A DNA stretch of 64,000 bases from CALBPI01 sp038529355 (lineage in GTDB: Bacteria; Pseudomonadota; Gammaproteobacteria; Steroidobacterales; Woeseiaceae): contig JBCBDU010000001.1 of NCBI GenBank assembly GCA_038529355.1, positions 90,821-154,820 of the forward strand. The letters are read 5' to 3'. The stretch's first letter is position 1; each line of letters opens with the position of its first letter. Positions 17,004 through 26,131 of this stretch are shown here, piece after piece. Made by a program: the position numbers and the translations under genes. The notes under the pieces were generated by a model. That model saw nothing but the letters and a program-made list of their open reading frames with translations. It did no database searches and had not been told where the DNA came from.

Positions 17004-18160
17004 CCGACCTTGTTGGCGGTCAGTCCCGCAACATTGACCCGGCTCGATCCAACGATATAGACATGCCATTGCTCGCGCAGCACGTCAATCTGCGCACGCG
17101 TGATACCCAGCAGCGAGAACATGCCGTTCTGACGTGCGACGAACTCAAATCGCTCCGCCAATCCGTGCGGCGCTAGCGCAGCAACGAAACCGCGCCGCAG
17201 TGCCTGCATGCGCTCGCGCATGTCCGTCAACTCCTGTTGCCAGTCAGCTGTCAATGTATCACTGGCAAGTATCTGCGCCACAACGCGCGCGCCGTGATCC
17301 GGCGGCATCGAAATCATCGCGCGGACAATTTTCAATACGTGCGTGCGCGCCGCAGCCGCATGCTTTGCGTGGCGGGTCAGTAAACTCAATGTACCCACAC
17401 GCTCGCGATAGAGTCCGAAATTTTTCGAGCAGGAAGTGACTGCCAGCATCTCGGGCACGACGTCTGCCAGTTCGCGAATGCCTTGCGCATCTGCATCTAA
17501 TCCGTGCGCAAATCCCTGATAGGCCGTATCAACAAACGGCAAAATGTCGCGCTCCAGACACAGCTCGGCGATCGCTGCCCAGGTCGCTGCATCCATATCT
17601 GCACCGGTCGGGTTGTGGCAACACCCATGCAACAGCAATACGTCGCCTGCCGGAATGCTTGCGATGTCTTCGAGCATGCCTTGCGTATCAACATCGCCAG
17701 TCGCTGCATCGTAGTAGCGAAATTCCCTGATCGCTATGCCGGCCGCAGTTAGCAACGGCACATGATTCGGCCACGTCGGCGTCGTTACCCAAACCGTCGC
17801 GCCCGGGCGTAAACTGCGAATCAGCTCGGCAGCGACACGTAAGCCACCGGACCCGCCAGCACTTTGCACAGTCACCACACGGCCTTGCGCAATCGCAGCA
17901 TGGTCTTTGCCAAACAACAGCGACGTCATTGCCGCGTTGAACGGCTCGGCACCCGCGATACCGACATAAGACTTGGTCGTTTGCTCGCGCAACACTTGCG
18001 CCTCGGCCTCAGCAACCGCGCGCACGACGGGCGTGTTACCGGCATCGTCCTGATAAACGCCGACGCCGAGATCGACCTTTTTATCCGACGTATCGGCACG
18101 GTACGCACTCATCAAAGCAAGGATCGGGTCGCCGGGCATTGGCTCCACATCAAACAGCAT
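16955..18160 (-). CDS. Aromatic-amino-acid / aspartate-type aminotransferase
   Basis: 401 residues from MLFDVEPMPGDPILALMSAY; a GTG three codons earlier is possible. This is a class I PLP-dependent aminotransferase close to TyrB/AspC: DLGVGVYQDDAGNTPVV, KSYVGIAGAEPFNAAM, LLHGCCHNPTGADMD, the PLP lysine in VTSCSKNFGLYRERVG and the substrate Arg in SSRVNVAGLT. It moves an amino group between aromatic or dicarboxylic amino acids and 2-oxoglutarate. Full length and complete. Whether TyrB or AspC specificity applies cannot be told from sequence alone, so no symbol is given. The gene overlaps the convergent GGDEF-EAL gene at its 3' end. Confidence 0.92.
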   Translation of the reverse strand: MLFDVEPMPGDPILALMSAYRADTSDKKVDLGVGVYQDDAGNTPVVRAVAEAEAQVLREQTTKSYVGIAGAEPFNAAMTSLLFGKDHAAIAQGRVVTVQSAGGSGGLRVAAELIRSLRPGATVWVTTPTWPNHVPLLTAAGIAIREFRYYDAATGDVDTQGMLEDIASIPAGDVLLLHGCCHNPTGADMDAATWAAIAELCLERDILPFVDTAYQGFAHGLDADAQGIRELADVVPEMLAVTSCSKNFGLYRERVGTLSLLTRHAKHAAAARTHVLKIVRAMISMPPDHGARVVAQILASDTLTADWQQELTDMRERMQALRRGFVAALAPHGLAERFEFVARQNGMFSLLGITRAQIDVLREQWHVYIVGSSRVNVAGLTANKVGYIADALAATLAGDTD

Positions 18161-18274
18161 GGTAATCACTTCTCAACCGCAAAACTCCCGCGATGGTAAC
18201 CGTTATCGCCGGATTCAGCACGTCTGCGCTAAACCGGCGACTCAAGCCCGCAAGCATTGTGCCGCTAACCACGC

Positions 18275-18979
18275 ATGCAGGGAATTTCCGAACGGCAGAT
18301 CGCAACGCTCGCAACACGCATCGCCGCCAGAGCCACACTGTTTTCGGCACTTGGGGCAGATCTGTCCGCGCCGCGGAGCGCTGTGACAGGGGTACACCTC
18401 AACCACGCGACATTAACGAGCGACAGCGCCTATCGCCTGCTTACCCATGCAGCAGCCAATTGGCTTACGCAAATGACGGCGAGTACGAAAACCATCGCGC
18501 AGCAAGCAGCAATACCGATGATTGGCAGTAAGCATGGCTTGCCGCTGGAAACACTGGTTCAAGCGTTACGCGAGGTCTTTTCGACGGATCGTCAGCGTTA
18601 CGTCATCGATCAGGCACACGAACGCCTGAGTCAGCAATTGCCGGTGGTACTGGAGCGCATTGCGAGCATCCATGGCTTACCGCCGAGCATCGACCCGATC
18701 GCCGTCTGGTTATTACCGCTGCTGCAGCGACGTAATCGTCGCAACTCAGTCCGATCGCGCCGCGGCAACAACGAGCGTCCGCGCTCCGAGAACGACGAGC
18801 AAACGCCCGAGCATCCACAGTCGGCTCAAGACGAGCCGATTGATGTGGCTGCCGAAACCGATGCCTTACTCGACGTGGTGAGTTGGTTAGCCCAAGCGGC
18901 CTATGCCGATGAATACGCGATCGGCCCGGCAAGGCAAAGCGCACCGGCCACAGGCTCACATCTGAGTGAATACGCCTAG
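18275..18979 (+). CDS. Hypothetical protein
   Basis: 234 residues, not recognised. The first half is helical and ordinary in composition (DSAYRLLTHAAANWLTQM, GLPLETLVQALREVFSTD). A very charged linker about residues 150-195 (RRNRRNSVRSRRGNNERP, then acidic ENDEQTPEHPQ) is followed by a helical C-terminus (ETDALLDVVSWLAQAAYADE). No signal peptide or membrane segment. There is no clear ribosome site at the ATG, so the start is uncertain. It is convergent with fnr, overlapping its stop by 4 bases, and divergent from the aminotransferase. A competing minus-strand frame covers part of the region but lacks protein-like features. Confidence 0.5.
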   Translation: MQGISERQIATLATRIAARATLFSALGADLSAPRSAVTGVHLNHATLTSDSAYRLLTHAAANWLTQMTASTKTIAQQAAIPMIGSKHGLPLETLVQALREVFSTDRQRYVIDQAHERLSQQLPVVLERIASIHGLPPSIDPIAVWLLPLLQRRNRRNSVRSRRGNNERPRSENDEQTPEHPQSAQDEPIDVAAETDALLDVVSWLAQAAYADEYAIGPARQSAPATGSHLSEYA

Positions 18980-19731
18980 TTGGCGTCGAAAACCGGCTGG
19001 GCGATGTGCCGCAATCCCTCCACATCAAGCACCTTGACCCGCTTGCGATCCACCTGCAGCAGACGCGCCACTTTGAATTTGGTGACAACGCGGCTGACGG
19101 TTTCTGTGGCCAGCGACAAATAGTTGCCGATATCGCTGCGGGACATGGCCAATTCGAAATCGTGGCCATCCATGCCACGTTGATTCAGTCGTTCGCTGAT
19201 GTCCAGAAAGAACGCCGCGAGACGCTCGCTGGCCGTAAAATCCATCGTGCGCCAGTGTTGACCGGCAAGTTTTCCCGAGAAGAGTCTGAACAACTGCTGC
19301 TGCAGACCGCTGGAACAGGCGGACAGCTCGAGCAAGCTCTGATAGTCGAACTCGCACAACGAAGCGTCACTGAGCGCTTGTACGTTTGCACGATGCTTAT
19401 GCGAATTAATGGCATCCATACCGATGATTTCGCCAGGAAAATGGAATCCCTGCACTTGCTCATTGCCATCACGATCCAGCGTGTAGCTCTTGAAGCAGCC
19501 GGACCTCACTGCCAGCAAGCCCGCAAATGCATCGCCACGCATTACGACATCGCGACCTACGGCGATACCGTCAGTGGTTTCAAGCAGCGCGTCCAGTTTG
19601 CCAAGCGTCAGGTCGTCGGAGCCTGATGGCAGGCACAAGTCGCCGAACGAACAGGCGCTGCAACGCGACTGATCAGAATTCATTTTGGCAGCAGACTGCG
19701 CTGGACGAGCGTTTTCTGAAGGTTGCCCCAT
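18976..19731 (-). CDS. fnr: FNR-type oxygen-sensing transcription regulator
   Basis: 251 residues of the CRP/FNR family. The N-terminus has Cys24, Cys27 and Cys33 (RCSACSFGDLC) and the effector domain has Cys126 (SLCEFDY); these four are the expected ligands of the oxygen-labile [4Fe-4S] cluster. The C-terminal helix-turn-helix reads MSRSDIGNYLSLATETVSRV, very near E. coli FNR, with the Glu, Ser and Arg that read TTGAT sites. Under low oxygen it should activate genes for microaerobic growth. The neighbouring hemN and ccoNOQP are classic targets, and an FNR-like box lies between them at 21236-21249. An alternative start at Met17 is possible. Confidence 0.95.
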   Translation of the reverse strand: MGQPSENARPAQSAAKMNSDQSRCSACSFGDLCLPSGSDDLTLGKLDALLETTDGIAVGRDVVMRGDAFAGLLAVRSGCFKSYTLDRDGNEQVQGFHFPGEIIGMDAINSHKHRANVQALSDASLCEFDYQSLLELSACSSGLQQQLFRLFSGKLAGQHWRTMDFTASERLAAFFLDISERLNQRGMDGHDFELAMSRSDIGNYLSLATETVSRVVTKFKVARLLQVDRKRVKVLDVEGLRHIAQPVFDAN

Positions 19732-19782
19732 GACTCGATAATAGCAACTGACCGACTACCGCACATTGTAGAATGCCCGGTT

Positions 19783-21171
19783 CTAGATAATTTGCGAGCA
19801 TCGGCGATCATTACGGACAGAATGTCGATCGAAGCATTGCGCGACAACGCGCAAAAACACCAACCCTTTTGGGGTCACATCAATGCGATCAGCGCCGCAC
19901 ACCACCAGTCCGTCGCTGGCAAGTGCCTGCAAACCCTGCAACTCAGCGGCAAAGAACGTATCGGCACACTCGCGAAAGCGCGCGCCCCAGGCGCGTTTGT
20001 CAAAACTCGCGTGGCACATGATGTCCTGGATCGCATGGGCAACGCGCCGATCTTCGGCGGTGGCCACGTAGCCGCGCATAATTGGCCCTGCAGCGGCCAT
20101 GACACGATCGAAATAGGCCGGCAGCTCCGTCTCAGATTGGAAATAGCTACCACCAACCTGGCTGATGGCACTCGCCCCGAACCCTAGCGTGTCGTTGCCG
20201 GCGCCCACTGAGTAGCCCTGAAAGTTGCGATGCAACTTGCCGTCGCGACGCGCCTGCGCCAACGGACTGTCAGTCAGCGCAAAGTGATCCATACCGATAA
20301 ATTCGTAACCTGCAGCCGACAGACGACTGACGGTCTCGCGAAAAATGGCGATCCGCAACTGTGCATCCGGCATATCGTCCGCGCGCAATAATCGTTGCGC
20401 CGGGAATCGCTCAGGCAAGTGCGCATAGTTAAAGACACTCAGCGTATCCGGTTGCAGCGCCACGACAGTGTCGAGCGTGGCGCAGAAACTCTCCACGTTC
20501 TGGTGCGGTAAACCGTAGATCAAATCCAGTCCGATGCTTGCGAAGTTGGCGTCCCGTGCAGCCGTCATCAGTTCGTCAACCAATTGCGGAGAATGCTCCC
20601 GGTTCACCGCAGCCTGTACAGCCGGCAAGAAGTCCTGCACACCGATACTGATGCGATTAAAACCGATATCGGCCAAACCCTGCACCTCGCTCGCCGGCAG
20701 CGTGCGCGGATCAATCTCGATCGAAAAATCGCGTGTAGACTCTGTTGAGAGCCTGAATGCCTGACCGATGCAATCCATCAGCGACGCGCGCTGCCCGGCA
20801 TTCAGGTAGGTCGGCGTACCACCACCCCAATGCAACTGATCAACGATGCGATCGTCGTCGATCTGCGCCGCCCGTGCGCAAATGTCGCGATGTAACGCCG
20901 TCAGGTAGCGCTGCACAACCGCCCTGTTACGGGTGACCTTCTTGTGGCAACCGCAGTAGTAGCAGAGCGAGCGACAAAAAGGGATGTGGGCATAGAGCGT
21001 GAGGTTCGGTGGCACCAGTTGGTCGTTGCTGGCACCGATAGCCTGTCGCAGCTCGGGCTCGCCAACGTCGGGCGAAAACGACAATGCCGTCGGATACGAG
21101 GTATAGCGCGGGCCGCTGACACCATAGCGCCGGATCGTTTCGGCAGACGGTACTTTTACAGGCATCGGCAT
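19783..21171 (-). CDS. hemN: Oxygen-independent coproporphyrinogen III dehydrogenase HemN
   Basis: 462 residues from the ATG at 21171, which has GGAGG about 11 bases upstream; 21189 is an alternative. Radical-SAM enzyme with the HemN cluster motif PFCRSLCYYCGC (Cys66, Cys70, Cys73, Cys75), the family start GVSGPRYTSYPTALSFSPD, QLHWGGGTPTYL and IGMDHFAL. It turns coproporphyrinogen III to protoporphyrinogen IX without oxygen, supplying heme under the conditions where the neighbouring cbb3 oxidase is used. It is divergent from ccoN and shares the intergenic region that holds the FNR-like box. Size is normal (E. coli 457). Confidence 0.95.
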   Translation of the reverse strand: MPMPVKVPSAETIRRYGVSGPRYTSYPTALSFSPDVGEPELRQAIGASNDQLVPPNLTLYAHIPFCRSLCYYCGCHKKVTRNRAVVQRYLTALHRDICARAAQIDDDRIVDQLHWGGGTPTYLNAGQRASLMDCIGQAFRLSTESTRDFSIEIDPRTLPASEVQGLADIGFNRISIGVQDFLPAVQAAVNREHSPQLVDELMTAARDANFASIGLDLIYGLPHQNVESFCATLDTVVALQPDTLSVFNYAHLPERFPAQRLLRADDMPDAQLRIAIFRETVSRLSAAGYEFIGMDHFALTDSPLAQARRDGKLHRNFQGYSVGAGNDTLGFGASAISQVGGSYFQSETELPAYFDRVMAAAGPIMRGYVATAEDRRVAHAIQDIMCHASFDKRAWGARFRECADTFFAAELQGLQALASDGLVVCGADRIDVTPKGLVFLRVVAQCFDRHSVRNDRRCSQII

Positions 21172-21235
21172 GCGCACGGCAGCCTCCATTGATGACTCAG
21201 GCCACCGACGGTATCGGCTCGACGCGACGATGTAA

Positions 21236-21277
21236 TTGATCCAGGTCATTTGGCGTCGCAGCGCCGCCCGATATATT
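21236..21277 (+). promoter_or_regulatory. FNR box and -10 element upstream of ccoN
   Basis: TTGAT-CCAG-GTCAT at 21236-21249 has one perfect and one weaker FNR half-site (consensus TTGAT-N4-ATCAA). A TATATT -10-like element lies at 21272-21277. The centre of the box (21242.5) falls 41.5 bases before the start point expected from that -10 (about 21284), exactly the class II FNR activation distance. The box is also about 65-80 bases upstream of the hemN start on the other strand. Confidence 0.65.
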
Positions 21278-21339
21278 GCGGGCATCGGCAGTGCGTGGGG
21301 CACTGTCGTCACGATTCGCATGAACACGGGATTTTCGAC

Positions 21340-22770
21340 ATGCAGAACACGACAACCTATAACGATAAGGTCGTGCGGCAGTTCGCACTGGCGACGGTGC
21401 TATGGGGCGTTGTCGGCATGCTGGTCGGCGTCATTATCGCCGCCCAGCTGATTTGGCCGGCCCTGAGCTTCGACCTGCCCTTTCTGACCTACAGTCGCTT
21501 GCGACCGCTGCATACCAACGCCGTGATTTTCGCATTCGGCGGCAGCGCATTGTTCGCGTCGACGTATTACGTCGTACAGCGCACCTGCCACGTACGTCTG
21601 GCGTTCGACAAACTCGCCGCGTTCACGTTCTGGGGCTGGCAAGCCGTGATCGTGCTGGCCGCGGTGACCCTGCCGCTAGGTATTACGCAGAGCAAAGAGT
21701 ACGCCGAGCTTGAATGGCCCATTGACCTGCTGATTGCCGTGGTATGGGTCAGCTTTGCGATTGTCTTTCTGGTCACGATCGGCCGGCGGCGCGTCAAGCA
21801 CATTTATGTGGCCAACTGGTTCTTCGCCGCATTCATCATTACCGTCGCCGTGCTGCACATTTTCAACAACCTCGCGATCCCGGTGTCGCTGACGAAGTCC
21901 TACCCGATCTACTCAGGCGTCGTCGACGGCATGATGCAGTGGTGGTACGGGCACAACGCCGTCGGCTTTTTTCTGACGGCAGGCTTTCTCGGCATGATGT
22001 ATTACTTCGTGCCGAAACAGGCAGGTCGCCCAATCTATTCCTACCGCTTGTCGGTGGTGCACTTCTGGGCGCTGATCGCGATCTACATGTGGGCCGGCCC
22101 GCATCACCTGCACTACACGTCGCTGCCAGACTGGGCGCAATCGCTCGGCATGGTGTTTTCGCTCATCCTGCTCGCACCTTCCTGGGGAGGCATGATCAAC
22201 GGCATGATGACGCTGTCCGGTGCGTGGCATAAGCTGCGCAGCGACCCGGTGCTGAAGTTCATGATCGTCGCGCTGTCGTTCTATGGCATGTCCACGTTCG
22301 AAGGCCCGATGATGTCGATCAAGACAGTCAACGCGCTCTCGCACTACACGGACTGGACGATCGGTCACGTGCACTCCGGCGCGCTCGGCTGGGTTGCGAT
22401 GATGACGATCGGTTCGATGTATTGCCTGATTCCCCGCTTGTACGGCAAGACTGAAATGTACTCATCACGCCTGATCAACATCCACTTCTGGATGGCGACG
22501 ATCGGTGTCGTGCTGTACGCCGCGTCGATGTGGGTATCCGGCATCGCACAGGGCCTGATGTGGCGTGCGATCAACGATGACGGCACGTTGACCTACTCGT
22601 TCATCGAATCACTGAAGTTCACGTATCCGTACTACGGCATCCGTTTGCTCGGCGGTCTGTTGTTCTTCCTCAGCATGTTCCTGATGGTCTACAACGTCTG
22701 GCGCACGATTCCGCGCAAAAAAGTGGCACCCGTTGCCGTAGCAGAACCTGCACAGGTGGTACCCGCATGA
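21340..22770 (+). CDS. ccoN: cbb3-type cytochrome c oxidase subunit I CcoN
   Basis: 476 residues from MQNTTTYNDKVVRQFALATV; the open frame extends upstream but the first 30 codons there are not protein-like. Around twelve membrane helices. Typical motifs include SRLRPLHTNAVIFAFGGSAL, WWYGHNAVGFFLTAGFLGMM, the copper and heme ligand region AGPHHLHYTSLPDW and HYTDWTIGHVHSGALGWVAM. This is the catalytic subunit that reduces oxygen at very low concentration and pumps protons. First gene of the operon; its stop overlaps the ccoO start. Confidence 0.97.
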   Translation: MQNTTTYNDKVVRQFALATVLWGVVGMLVGVIIAAQLIWPALSFDLPFLTYSRLRPLHTNAVIFAFGGSALFASTYYVVQRTCHVRLAFDKLAAFTFWGWQAVIVLAAVTLPLGITQSKEYAELEWPIDLLIAVVWVSFAIVFLVTIGRRRVKHIYVANWFFAAFIITVAVLHIFNNLAIPVSLTKSYPIYSGVVDGMMQWWYGHNAVGFFLTAGFLGMMYYFVPKQAGRPIYSYRLSVVHFWALIAIYMWAGPHHLHYTSLPDWAQSLGMVFSLILLAPSWGGMINGMMTLSGAWHKLRSDPVLKFMIVALSFYGMSTFEGPMMSIKTVNALSHYTDWTIGHVHSGALGWVAMMTIGSMYCLIPRLYGKTEMYSSRLINIHFWMATIGVVLYAASMWVSGIAQGLMWRAINDDGTLTYSFIESLKFTYPYYGIRLLGGLLFFLSMFLMVYNVWRTIPRKKVAPVAVAEPAQVVPA

Positions 22771-23372
22771 AACATGAAGCGATTGAGAAAAACATCACAT
22801 TGATGAGCGTGTTGATCGTACTCGTCATCAGCGTGGGTGGCCTGATTGAGATCATCCCGTTGATGACCAGCAGCAGTGAAACGCAACCGATTGATGGCGT
22901 CACGCCTTACCCGGCGCTGCAGCTGGCCGGCCGCGACGTCTACATCCGCGAGGGTTGCTACGGTTGCCACTCACAGCAGATTCGCCCGTTTCGCTCCGAA
23001 ACAGAACGTTATGGTCCTTACTCGGTTGCCGGCGAAGCGGTTTATGACCGACCGTTCCAGTTCGGCTCCAAGCGCACAGGCCCTGATCTTGCGCGCGTTG
23101 GTGGCCGCTACAGCGACGAGTGGCATCGTATCCACTTGCTCAAACCGCAAGACCTTGTGCCCGAGTCCAACATGCCGGCGTACCCGTGGCTCAGCGATGC
23201 CGAGGTTGATGGCGAGTTAGTCACGCGCAAGCTCAAGGCATTGCGCAGGCTCGGTGACCCGTACAGCGACGAAGACATCGCCGCGGCTGCTGCGGCAGTC
23301 GAGGGCAAGACTGAAATGCAGGCGTTAATCGCCTATTTGCAGGGCCTCGGCCTTGCGCGCTCGGCGCGCTAA
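22767..23372 (+). CDS. ccoO: cbb3 oxidase mono-heme subunit CcoO
   Basis: 201 residues. One N-terminal membrane anchor (about 10-34), then the heme c site CYGCH (Cys64, Cys67, His68) in REGCYGCHSQQIRPF, and the family block RTGPDLARVGGRYSDEWHRI. Passes electrons from CcoP to the CcoN active site. Its ATG overlaps the ccoN stop by 4 bases, showing translational coupling. Complete. Confidence 0.97.
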   Translation: MKHEAIEKNITLMSVLIVLVISVGGLIEIIPLMTSSSETQPIDGVTPYPALQLAGRDVYIREGCYGCHSQQIRPFRSETERYGPYSVAGEAVYDRPFQFGSKRTGPDLARVGGRYSDEWHRIHLLKPQDLVPESNMPAYPWLSDAEVDGELVTRKLKALRRLGDPYSDEDIAAAAAAVEGKTEMQALIAYLQGLGLARSAR

Positions 23373-23384
23373 CAGGAGATACCG

Positions 23385-23558
23385 ATGGAACTGGATATGG
23401 GTCTAATTCGCGGCGTCATTTCGGCGCTGGTGTTTGCATTGTTTATCGGCATCGGCTTGTGGAGCTACAGCAGCAAGCGCAAGGATGACTTCGACGACGC
23501 AGCCGTATTGCCGCTCGTCGACGATCAAACGCCGGCACAGAACGGGAGTACATCATGA
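23385..23558 (+). CDS. ccoQ: cbb3 oxidase small subunit CcoQ
   Basis: A 57-residue protein: MELDMGLIRGVISALVFALF, one membrane helix (about 8-27), then a positive SSKRKDDFDDAA segment and a polar tail ending NGSTS. This is the standard CcoQ/FixQ pattern: a single-span subunit that stabilises the complex. AGGAG is 7 bases ahead of the ATG. The stop overlaps the ccoP start by 4 bases. Size and position leave little doubt although the sequence is short. Confidence 0.93.
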   Translation: MELDMGLIRGVISALVFALFIGIGLWSYSSKRKDDFDDAAVLPLVDDQTPAQNGSTS

Positions 23559-24457
23559 GTCAGGGCATGAGCTGGTTCGTCATTATCGGCACGCTGCTGA
23601 GTATCATTGCCACCTTCTGGCTGATCGTCTGGGCGGGTCGCCAGGGTCCGCAAGCCGAAGAAGGTGCCGAGAATACCGGGCACGTCTGGGACGGCTTGGT
23701 TGAGCGCAATGAGCCGTTGCCACGCTGGTGGCTCGGGCTGTTTGTGTTGACGCTGGTGTTCGGCGTCGGCTACCTCGTGTGGTATCCGGGCATGGGTGCA
23801 TTCGCTGGCACCAGTGGCTGGTCACAGGCTGCGCAGTACGATGAAGAAGTGCAGGCAGCGGAAGCGCGCTACGGTGCAATCTTCGCTGCGTTCCGCGACA
23901 TGCCGGCCACAGAGATTGTGCATGACGAAGATGCGTTGCGCATTGGTCGCAGCCTGTTCTCGAACTATTGCACGCAATGCCACGGCTCGCTTGGCTATGG
24001 CGCCGCGTCGTTCCCGAACCTTGCGGACAGCGATTGGCTGTACGGCGGCGATCTGGCCAGCATCAACACCAGCATCCTGAATGGTCGCAAGGGCCTGATG
24101 CCCGCTTTGGGTGCGGTGTTTGCAGACGACGCCGCATTAAGTGGCATGGTCGAGTACGTTCGCAACCTGTCGATCAGTCAAGACACCAGCGCACCGGCGC
24201 ACGGGCAATACATTGCGCTGTGCAGTGCCTGCCATGGCGCGACCGGTGACGGCATGACCGCATTGGGTGCACCGCGTCTGAACGATGACGTCTGGTTGTA
24301 CGGTAGCTCACCAGAGACGATCCGCGAGACGATTGTCAACGGACGGCAAGGCGTGATGCCTGCGCACGACAAATTCCTTGGCGAGGATCGTGTGCGCTTG
24401 ATTGCCGCCTACGTGTACAGCTTGTCGAATGCAGATGCTGCCGACGGCGACGACTAA
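23555..24457 (+). CDS. ccoP: cbb3 oxidase di-heme subunit CcoP
   Basis: 300 residues. Two N-terminal membrane helices (about 6-27 and 57-78) separated by the conserved cytoplasmic loop HVWDGLVERNEPLPRWW. Then two cytochrome c domains with CTQCH (Cys139, Cys142, His143) and CSACH (Cys223, Cys226, His227). CcoP takes electrons from soluble cytochrome c. Complete and of normal length. Followed after 13 bp by a small membrane gene and then ccoG. Confidence 0.97.
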   Translation: MSQGMSWFVIIGTLLSIIATFWLIVWAGRQGPQAEEGAENTGHVWDGLVERNEPLPRWWLGLFVLTLVFGVGYLVWYPGMGAFAGTSGWSQAAQYDEEVQAAEARYGAIFAAFRDMPATEIVHDEDALRIGRSLFSNYCTQCHGSLGYGAASFPNLADSDWLYGGDLASINTSILNGRKGLMPALGAVFADDAALSGMVEYVRNLSISQDTSAPAHGQYIALCSACHGATGDGMTALGAPRLNDDVWLYGSSPETIRETIVNGRQGVMPAHDKFLGEDRVRLIAAYVYSLSNADAADGDD

Positions 24458-24470
24458 AGGCACCTGACGC

Positions 24471-24746
24471 ATGACGAGCGAATGGCCAAGAGATACGCAA
24501 AAGCGCGCGCTGCTCGTGTGGCTGTCGTTCCTGAACGCAACCGTCATGAGCCTCGTCTTCTTTGCCTTCGTCGATCCGCTGCTGATTGTTGATGAGATGA
24601 ACATCACCGCGCTGCAGGGTCGCGAGATGGGTTATGCGCTGGTGTTCTTTTTCTTCTGGGCTGGCTCTGCCAGCAGCGCATGGCTGTGTCTGCGACTGGC
24701 GCGCCGCAAACGTCAGGGGCCCAAACCCGTGGGCAACAGCCAATGA
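24471..24746 (+). CDS. Small membrane protein of unknown function in the cco operon
   Basis: 91 residues, not recognised. Two hydrophobic segments, about 13-35 (LLVWLSFLNATVMSLVFFAF) and 52-74 (YALVFFFFWAGSASSAWLCL), with a short acidic loop and a basic C-terminal tail (ARRKRQGPK). Its stop overlaps the ccoG start by 4 bases, so it is translated with the oxidase assembly genes. A role in assembly or stability of the cbb3 oxidase or of CcoG is an inference from position only. Confidence 0.85.
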   Translation: MTSEWPRDTQKRALLVWLSFLNATVMSLVFFAFVDPLLIVDEMNITALQGREMGYALVFFFFWAGSASSAWLCLRLARRKRQGPKPVGNSQ

Positions 24747-26128
24747 CTGAAACCAGCGTACCTGTCGAATCAGTTGGCCTTTATCGCAGCGAAGGTAAGA
24801 TCTATCCGCGCGAGATTCGCGGACGCTTCGCAACGCTGCGCAAACTGGCGATGCTGGTGTTGCTTAGCCTGTTCTACTTCGGTCCGTTTCTGACCTGGAA
24901 CGGTCGTCAAGCTGTCCTGTTCGATTTACCGGCACGCAAGTTCTACATCTTTAGCCTGACGCTATGGCCGCAGGATTTTCTATTTCTGGCGTTGCTGCTG
25001 ATCATCGCCGCAGTTTGCCTGTTCTACTTCACCGCACTCGGAGGGCGGCTGTGGTGCGGCTATGCGTGCCCGCAAACCGTCTGGACCGAAGCCTTCACAT
25101 GGATCGAGCAGCGCTTTGAGGGCAGCCGCAACCAACAGATGAAACTGGACAAGGCGCCGTGGTCGTTCAATAAGCTGTGGCGCAAAGCGGGCAAGCAAAC
25201 GGCGTGGATCGTGTTGTCACTGATTACCGGTTTTTGCTTTGTCGGCTATTTCACGCCAGTGCAGGAGCTTGCGCAAAACATCGCCACACTGAACGTGGGC
25301 GGCTGGGCGTTTTTCTGGATTATCTTCTACGGCTTCGCCACCTACGGCAATGCCGGTTTCATGCGTGAGCAAGTGTGTAAGTACATGTGTCCCTACGCGC
25401 GCTTCCAGAGCGCAATGTTCGACAAGGACACGATGATCATCACGTACGACCCGGCGCGTGGTGAGCCGCGCGGCAGCCGCTCGCGCAAAGCCGAGCGCGG
25501 CGCCGGCGGCAAAGGCGACTGCATTGATTGCACGCTGTGCGTGCAGGTGTGCCCTACGGGTATCGACATCCGCGAAGGCTTGCAATACGAGTGCATCGCG
25601 TGCGCCGCGTGCATCGACGCATGCGATGGCGTCATGGACAAGATGAACTATCCGCGCGGTCTGATTCGTTACAGCACCGAACATGCAATGTCCGGCGGCG
25701 TCACACGCATCTGGCGCCCGCGCATCATTTTCTACACGCTCGTGCTAGCTGCGCTGCTTGGCAGTTTCGCTTATGCGCTGATCAACAAGCCGCCTGTGAT
25801 TCTCGATGTACTGCGCGACCGCAATGCGCTGTATCGCGACATTGGTCGCGCCGGCATCGAGAATACGTATGCGCTACGCATCATCAACAAAGGTCAGCAA
25901 GCGCACAGCTACGCCATCAGTGTTGCCGGTATCCCCGGTATCAAACTCACCACGCCAAGCGAGATCTCCATGGACGCCGAATCGCTATATGAGTTGCCTG
26001 CCGCTGTAACGGTTCCGCACGAGCATGCCAGCGGCGGACAGATTATTACCTTCACGCTGCGCAGCACCGATGGCAGCAACATCACCATTACTGAGGAGAG
26101 TCGCTTTCGCGGCCCGGTCAAGAGATAA
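24743..26128 (+). CDS. ccoG: CcoG/FixG/RdxA membrane iron-sulfur protein
   Basis: 461 residues from MTETSVPVESVGLYRSEGKI. Membrane segments in the first 220 residues with the NapH-like WCGYACPQTVWTEAFTWIE block, two ferredoxin-type [4Fe-4S] motifs (CIDCTLCVQVCP and CIACAACIDAC), one further membrane helix about 335-355 and a C-terminal Ig-like periplasmic domain. CcoG is a cupric reductase that provides Cu(I) for the CcoN copper centre. It is part of the ccoGHIS assembly set here. Confidence 0.96.
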   Translation: MTETSVPVESVGLYRSEGKIYPREIRGRFATLRKLAMLVLLSLFYFGPFLTWNGRQAVLFDLPARKFYIFSLTLWPQDFLFLALLLIIAAVCLFYFTALGGRLWCGYACPQTVWTEAFTWIEQRFEGSRNQQMKLDKAPWSFNKLWRKAGKQTAWIVLSLITGFCFVGYFTPVQELAQNIATLNVGGWAFFWIIFYGFATYGNAGFMREQVCKYMCPYARFQSAMFDKDTMIITYDPARGEPRGSRSRKAERGAGGKGDCIDCTLCVQVCPTGIDIREGLQYECIACAACIDACDGVMDKMNYPRGLIRYSTEHAMSGGVTRIWRPRIIFYTLVLAALLGSFAYALINKPPVILDVLRDRNALYRDIGRAGIENTYALRIINKGQQAHSYAISVAGIPGIKLTTPSEISMDAESLYELPAAVTVPHEHASGGQIITFTLRSTDGSNITITEESRFRGPVKR

Positions 26129-26131
26129 CTG

